Source: Kitasatospora aureofaciens (lineage in GTDB: Bacteria > Actinomycetota > Actinomycetes > Streptomycetales > Streptomycetaceae). From it: a DNA stretch of 57,131 nucleotides. Numbering within the stretch: the stretch's first letter is position 1; each line of letters begins with the position of its first letter. Positions 54,786 to 57,131 of this stretch are shown one piece after another. A program made the position numbers and the translations under genes. Where the stretch lies: assembly GCF_019192735.1 (NCBI RefSeq), contig NZ_JAHTKP010000047.1:1-57131 (forward strand), in the 5' to 3' direction. The notes under the pieces were generated by a model, which had not been told where the DNA came from, searched no databases, and saw only the letters and a list, made by a program, of their open reading frames with translations.

Positions 54786-57131
54786 GTGCTGTCATCGGAG
54801 GGAATTCCGGGGGAGGCGGAGCCGATTTTCGGCCGCAGCAGTGAACTGTCGACGATTTTCGGACATGCCGAGGCAGCGCGCCGGGGACGGGCCCGATGCG
54901 TGCTCCTGACCGGCCCGGCCGGTATCGGGAAAACGAGTCTGCTCAATGCGCTCCTGGCCGATTCCCGCCGTCGCGGTGCTGTGGTCCTGCACGGCCACCG
55001 ACCCGCGCGCACGGGCTATTCGGGGCTGCGGGCCTTGCTCGCACCAGCCGTGGACAGGGAGCTCGCCGGCGCACTCGCCGCCCTGCTGCCCGAGCCCGGC
55101 GCCGAGCAGCCCTTCACCCCCGCGAGCGCCTGCCCGGTCTTCCACGCTCTCTACCGGGCCACCGCCGCGCTGATGACGGACCGTCCGCTCGTCCTCGCCC
55201 TCGACGACGCCGAGGACTGCGACGAACACACGCTCCGCTTCCTGGACTTCCTGCTGCGGCGCTCGGCCGGGCACCCGCTGCTGATCGCGCTCACCCGCCG
55301 CGCCGGCACCCGGCCGGCCGGCTCCGAAGCCTGGCTGGACCTCTCCACCCAGCCCTCGGTCAGCACCGTGCGGCTCACCCCGCTGGACGGCACCGCCGTC
55401 GGGGAACTCGTCCGGCAGTGGTCGCAGGCACCGGCCGACCCCGCCTTCGTCGAACACCTCACCGAGGTGAGCGGCGGCAACCCGCGCACCACCCTGCAGG
55501 TCCTCGACGAGCTGCGCGCGCAGGGCGTGCGCCCGGACCGGGACGGTGCGGACCGGGCGGCCGAGCTCGGTGGCCGGATCCTCGCCCGGACGGTACGCGG
55601 CCTGCTCGACGGCGCGCCCGCCCCGGTGCGGGCCGCCGCTGCCGCCGTCGCGGTGGTCGGCGCGGCCCGCACCGACCACATCGCCGCCCTCGCGGGCGTG
55701 GCCGGCCCTCGCGCCGAGGAGGCCGTCGCCCTGCTGCGGGAGGCCGGCGTCCTCGCCGCCGACGGCGCCGGCCCGGTCCACGAGGCCGCGCGCACCGCCC
55801 TACTGAGCGACGCGGGCGGTCCCGCCGACCTGCACGCCAGGGCCGCCCTGCTGCTCAGCGACGCGGGCCGCCCGCCCGAGCAGGTGGCCCGGCACCTGAT
55901 GGAGGTCCCCGGCACCCCGCTGCCGTGGATGGCCGCGGTCCTGCGGGACGCCGCCACCGAGGCCGAGGAGCGCGGCGACTTCGACACCGCCGCCGGGTTC
56001 CTGCAGCGCGCCCTGGACGCGGCACCGGACGACGACCGGCTGCTCCTGCGGCTGGCCGTCGCGCTCGCCCAGACGGACCCGCTGGCCGCCGTCCCGAGGT
56101 TCCGCGCGGCGCTCGCCCTCGCCGCCGACCCCACCGCGCGGGCGCGGATCGCCGTCCAGTGCGCGATGGCCTGCCTGGCCGTCCCGCTCACGCCGTCCTC
56201 CCGCGCCGAACTGGCGGAGGCGCTGGAGGGCGCCCTGGACGGCCCGGAGGGCAGCCCCGGCCCGCGGCTGCGCTGGCAGGTGCGGACCGCCCTGCTGGTC
56301 ACCGGCCGTGGATACCGGGCAGCCGTGGCGACCGTCCCCGCTCCCCGCGCCGCGCAGTTCACGGTCGCGGAGGACGACCTCGGGAACGTCCAGGAGCAGG
56401 CGCTCGCCGCCCTGCGCACCGCCCTGGCCGGGCACTCCCGCGAGCTGGCGGTGGCGGCGGCCCGCCGCGCCGCGGACGCCGCCGGGCCGTCCTGCCCCGG
56501 GTGGCCGCTGATCGCCGCCGCGGCCGCCCTCGCCCTCGCGGACGAGACCGGGGCCGCCGGCGCCGTGCTCGACCGCGCCCTGCACGGCGCGGGCCCCTGG
56601 GTCCGCACCCTCGCCGAGGCCGGCCGGGCCCTCGTCCTGCACCGCGCCGGCGCCGTCGCCGAGGCCGAGAGGGTGGCCCGTGCCGCGGTCGACGGGTTCG
56701 GGACGGCCGGCCCCGACACCTGCCTGATCGCCCCCCGGGCCGTCCTCGCGGCGATCCTGGTGGACCGCGGCGAGGCCCACCGGGCCGAGGCCCTGCTCGC
56801 CGGTGCCGTCCGGACCGGGCCGGACGGCACCGGACTGGAGCAACAGCTCTACCTGCTCGCCCGGGGCCGCGCCCGCTGGGCGGCCGGTGACACCGACGGC
56901 GCCCTGCGCCTGCTACTCGAATGCGGCCGGGTCCAGCAGGCCGCCGGCGTCGAGAACCCGGTCTTCGCCCCGTGGTGGGCCGACTCCTGCCTCATCCTCG
57001 CCGCCGCGCGCAGGCCGGCCGCGGCCCGAGCGCTCGCCGAGGAGGGCGCCGAACGGGCCGCCCGCTGGGGCACGGCCCGCGCGCTGGGCCTCGCCGCCCT
57101 GGCGGACGGCGCGGTGACCCCGGGCCGGATC
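54786..57131 (+). CDS. LAL-family (large ATP-binding LuxR) transcriptional regulator, 3' end outside window
   Basis: GTG 54786 follows AAGG (54778-54781) by four bases; the frame stays open to the window edge, giving 782 codons. The N-terminus reads VLSSEGIPGEAEPIFGRSSEL, then Walker A GPAGIGKTS (43-51) and Walker B LVLALDDAED (about 134-143), followed by a long Ala- and Leu-rich helical, TPR-like region. This is the plan of LAL activators. The C-terminal LuxR helix-turn-helix that would confirm it is not visible. Candicidin, nystatin and amphotericin clusters hold several such regulators beside their mycosamine genes, and this gene is divergent from the mycosamine operon. I cannot tell which of the fscRII-RIV set it matches. 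It probably activates the cluster. Confidence 0.87.
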   Translation, partial: MLSSEGIPGEAEPIFGRSSELSTIFGHAEAARRGRARCVLLTGPAGIGKTSLLNALLADSRRRGAVVLHGHRPARTGYSGLRALLAPAVDRELAGALAALLPEPGAEQPFTPASACPVFHALYRATAALMTDRPLVLALDDAEDCDEHTLRFLDFLLRRSAGHPLLIALTRRAGTRPAGSEAWLDLSTQPSVSTVRLTPLDGTAVGELVRQWSQAPADPAFVEHLTEVSGGNPRTTLQVLDELRAQGVRPDRDGADRAAELGGRILARTVRGLLDGAPAPVRAAAAAVAVVGAARTDHIAALAGVAGPRAEEAVALLREAGVLAADGAGPVHEAARTALLSDAGGPADLHARAALLLSDAGRPPEQVARHLMEVPGTPLPWMAAVLRDAATEAEERGDFDTAAGFLQRALDAAPDDDRLLLRLAVALAQTDPLAAVPRFRAALALAADPTARARIAVQCAMACLAVPLTPSSRAELAEALEGALDGPEGSPGPRLRWQVRTALLVTGRGYRAAVATVPAPRAAQFTVAEDDLGNVQEQALAALRTALAGHSRELAVAAARRAADAAGPSCPGWPLIAAAAALALADETGAAGAVLDRALHGAGPWVRTLAEAGRALVLHRAGAVAEAERVARAAVDGFGTAGPDTCLIAPRAVLAAILVDRGEAHRAEALLAGAVRTGPDGTGLEQQLYLLARGRARWAAGDTDGALRLLLECGRVQQAAGVENPVFAPWWADSCLILAAARRPAAARALAEEGAERAARWGTARALGLAALADGAVTPGRI

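Noticed and set aside
54798..54813. Second GGGAATTCC sequence as another PAS-LuxR operator
   Set aside because: It lies inside the first codons of the LAL gene and matches the outer consensus bases less well (about 12 of 16). It could be a chance match or an autoregulatory site, but position argues against it.

Overview
This is very GC-rich actinomycete DNA, most likely Streptomyces or a close relative. It shows strong third-position GC bias, GTG starts and purine-rich ribosome binding sites. The window is an internal part of a modular type I polyketide cluster. The gene set matches the aromatic heptaene antifungal macrolides (candicidin/FR-008, levorin and partricin group). The two ends cut genes: a polyketide synthase (PKS) runs off the left edge and a regulator runs off the right edge.

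Layout. 1-8528 (+) is the 3' part of an FscB-like PKS. 8595-39230 (+) is a giant six-module FscC-like PKS of 10,211 residues, followed by a strong hairpin terminator. 39391-40275 (+) is a PrmC/HemK-type methyltransferase, which I do not remember from the canonical candicidin cluster. A bidirectional terminator separates it from a nine-gene minus-strand block (54373 down to 40327). Read in the direction of transcription this encodes a mycosaminyl glycosyltransferase, a sugar aminotransferase, a P450, its ferredoxin, a type II thioesterase, aminodeoxychorismate synthase, the FscA-like loading PKS, and an ABC exporter (ATPase then permease). A 412-bp divergent intergenic region carries a PAS-LuxR-type operator candidate and precedes a large ATP-binding LuxR-family (LAL) regulator (54786 to the edge, +).

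How the genes work together. PabAB makes aminodeoxychorismate, which an ADC lyase outside the window would turn into p-aminobenzoate. The AMP-ligase/ACP of the FscA-like protein loads that starter, and module 1 (KS-AT-ACP, no ketoreductase) leaves the aryl ketone. Module 3 (fully reducing) and module 4 (methylmalonyl AT, ketoreductase, and a dehydratase lacking its catalytic Asp) sit on the FscB-like protein. Modules 5-10 on the FscC-like protein are all malonyl KS-AT-DH-KR-ACP and should build six conjugated double bonds. The seventh would come from the next PKS, outside the window. The P450 and ferredoxin should oxidise a branch methyl to carboxyl, and the aminotransferase and glycosyltransferase make and attach mycosamine. 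The exporter removes product. Later PKS genes, ADC lyase and GDP-mannose dehydratase are not in this window.

Most interesting points. (1) Only modules 7 and 8 have ketoreductases in which LDD is replaced by GDN, and by collinearity these two set C30=C31 and C28=C29, the positions reported as Z in native aromatic heptaenes. (2) The module 4 dehydratase has lost its Asp, which explains how the lactone hydroxyl survives. (3) Ketosynthase type follows the upstream reductive domains rather than its own module. (4) The NPPF methyltransferase may N-methylate the aromatic amine. Module and carbon numbers are assigned by analogy with candicidin.
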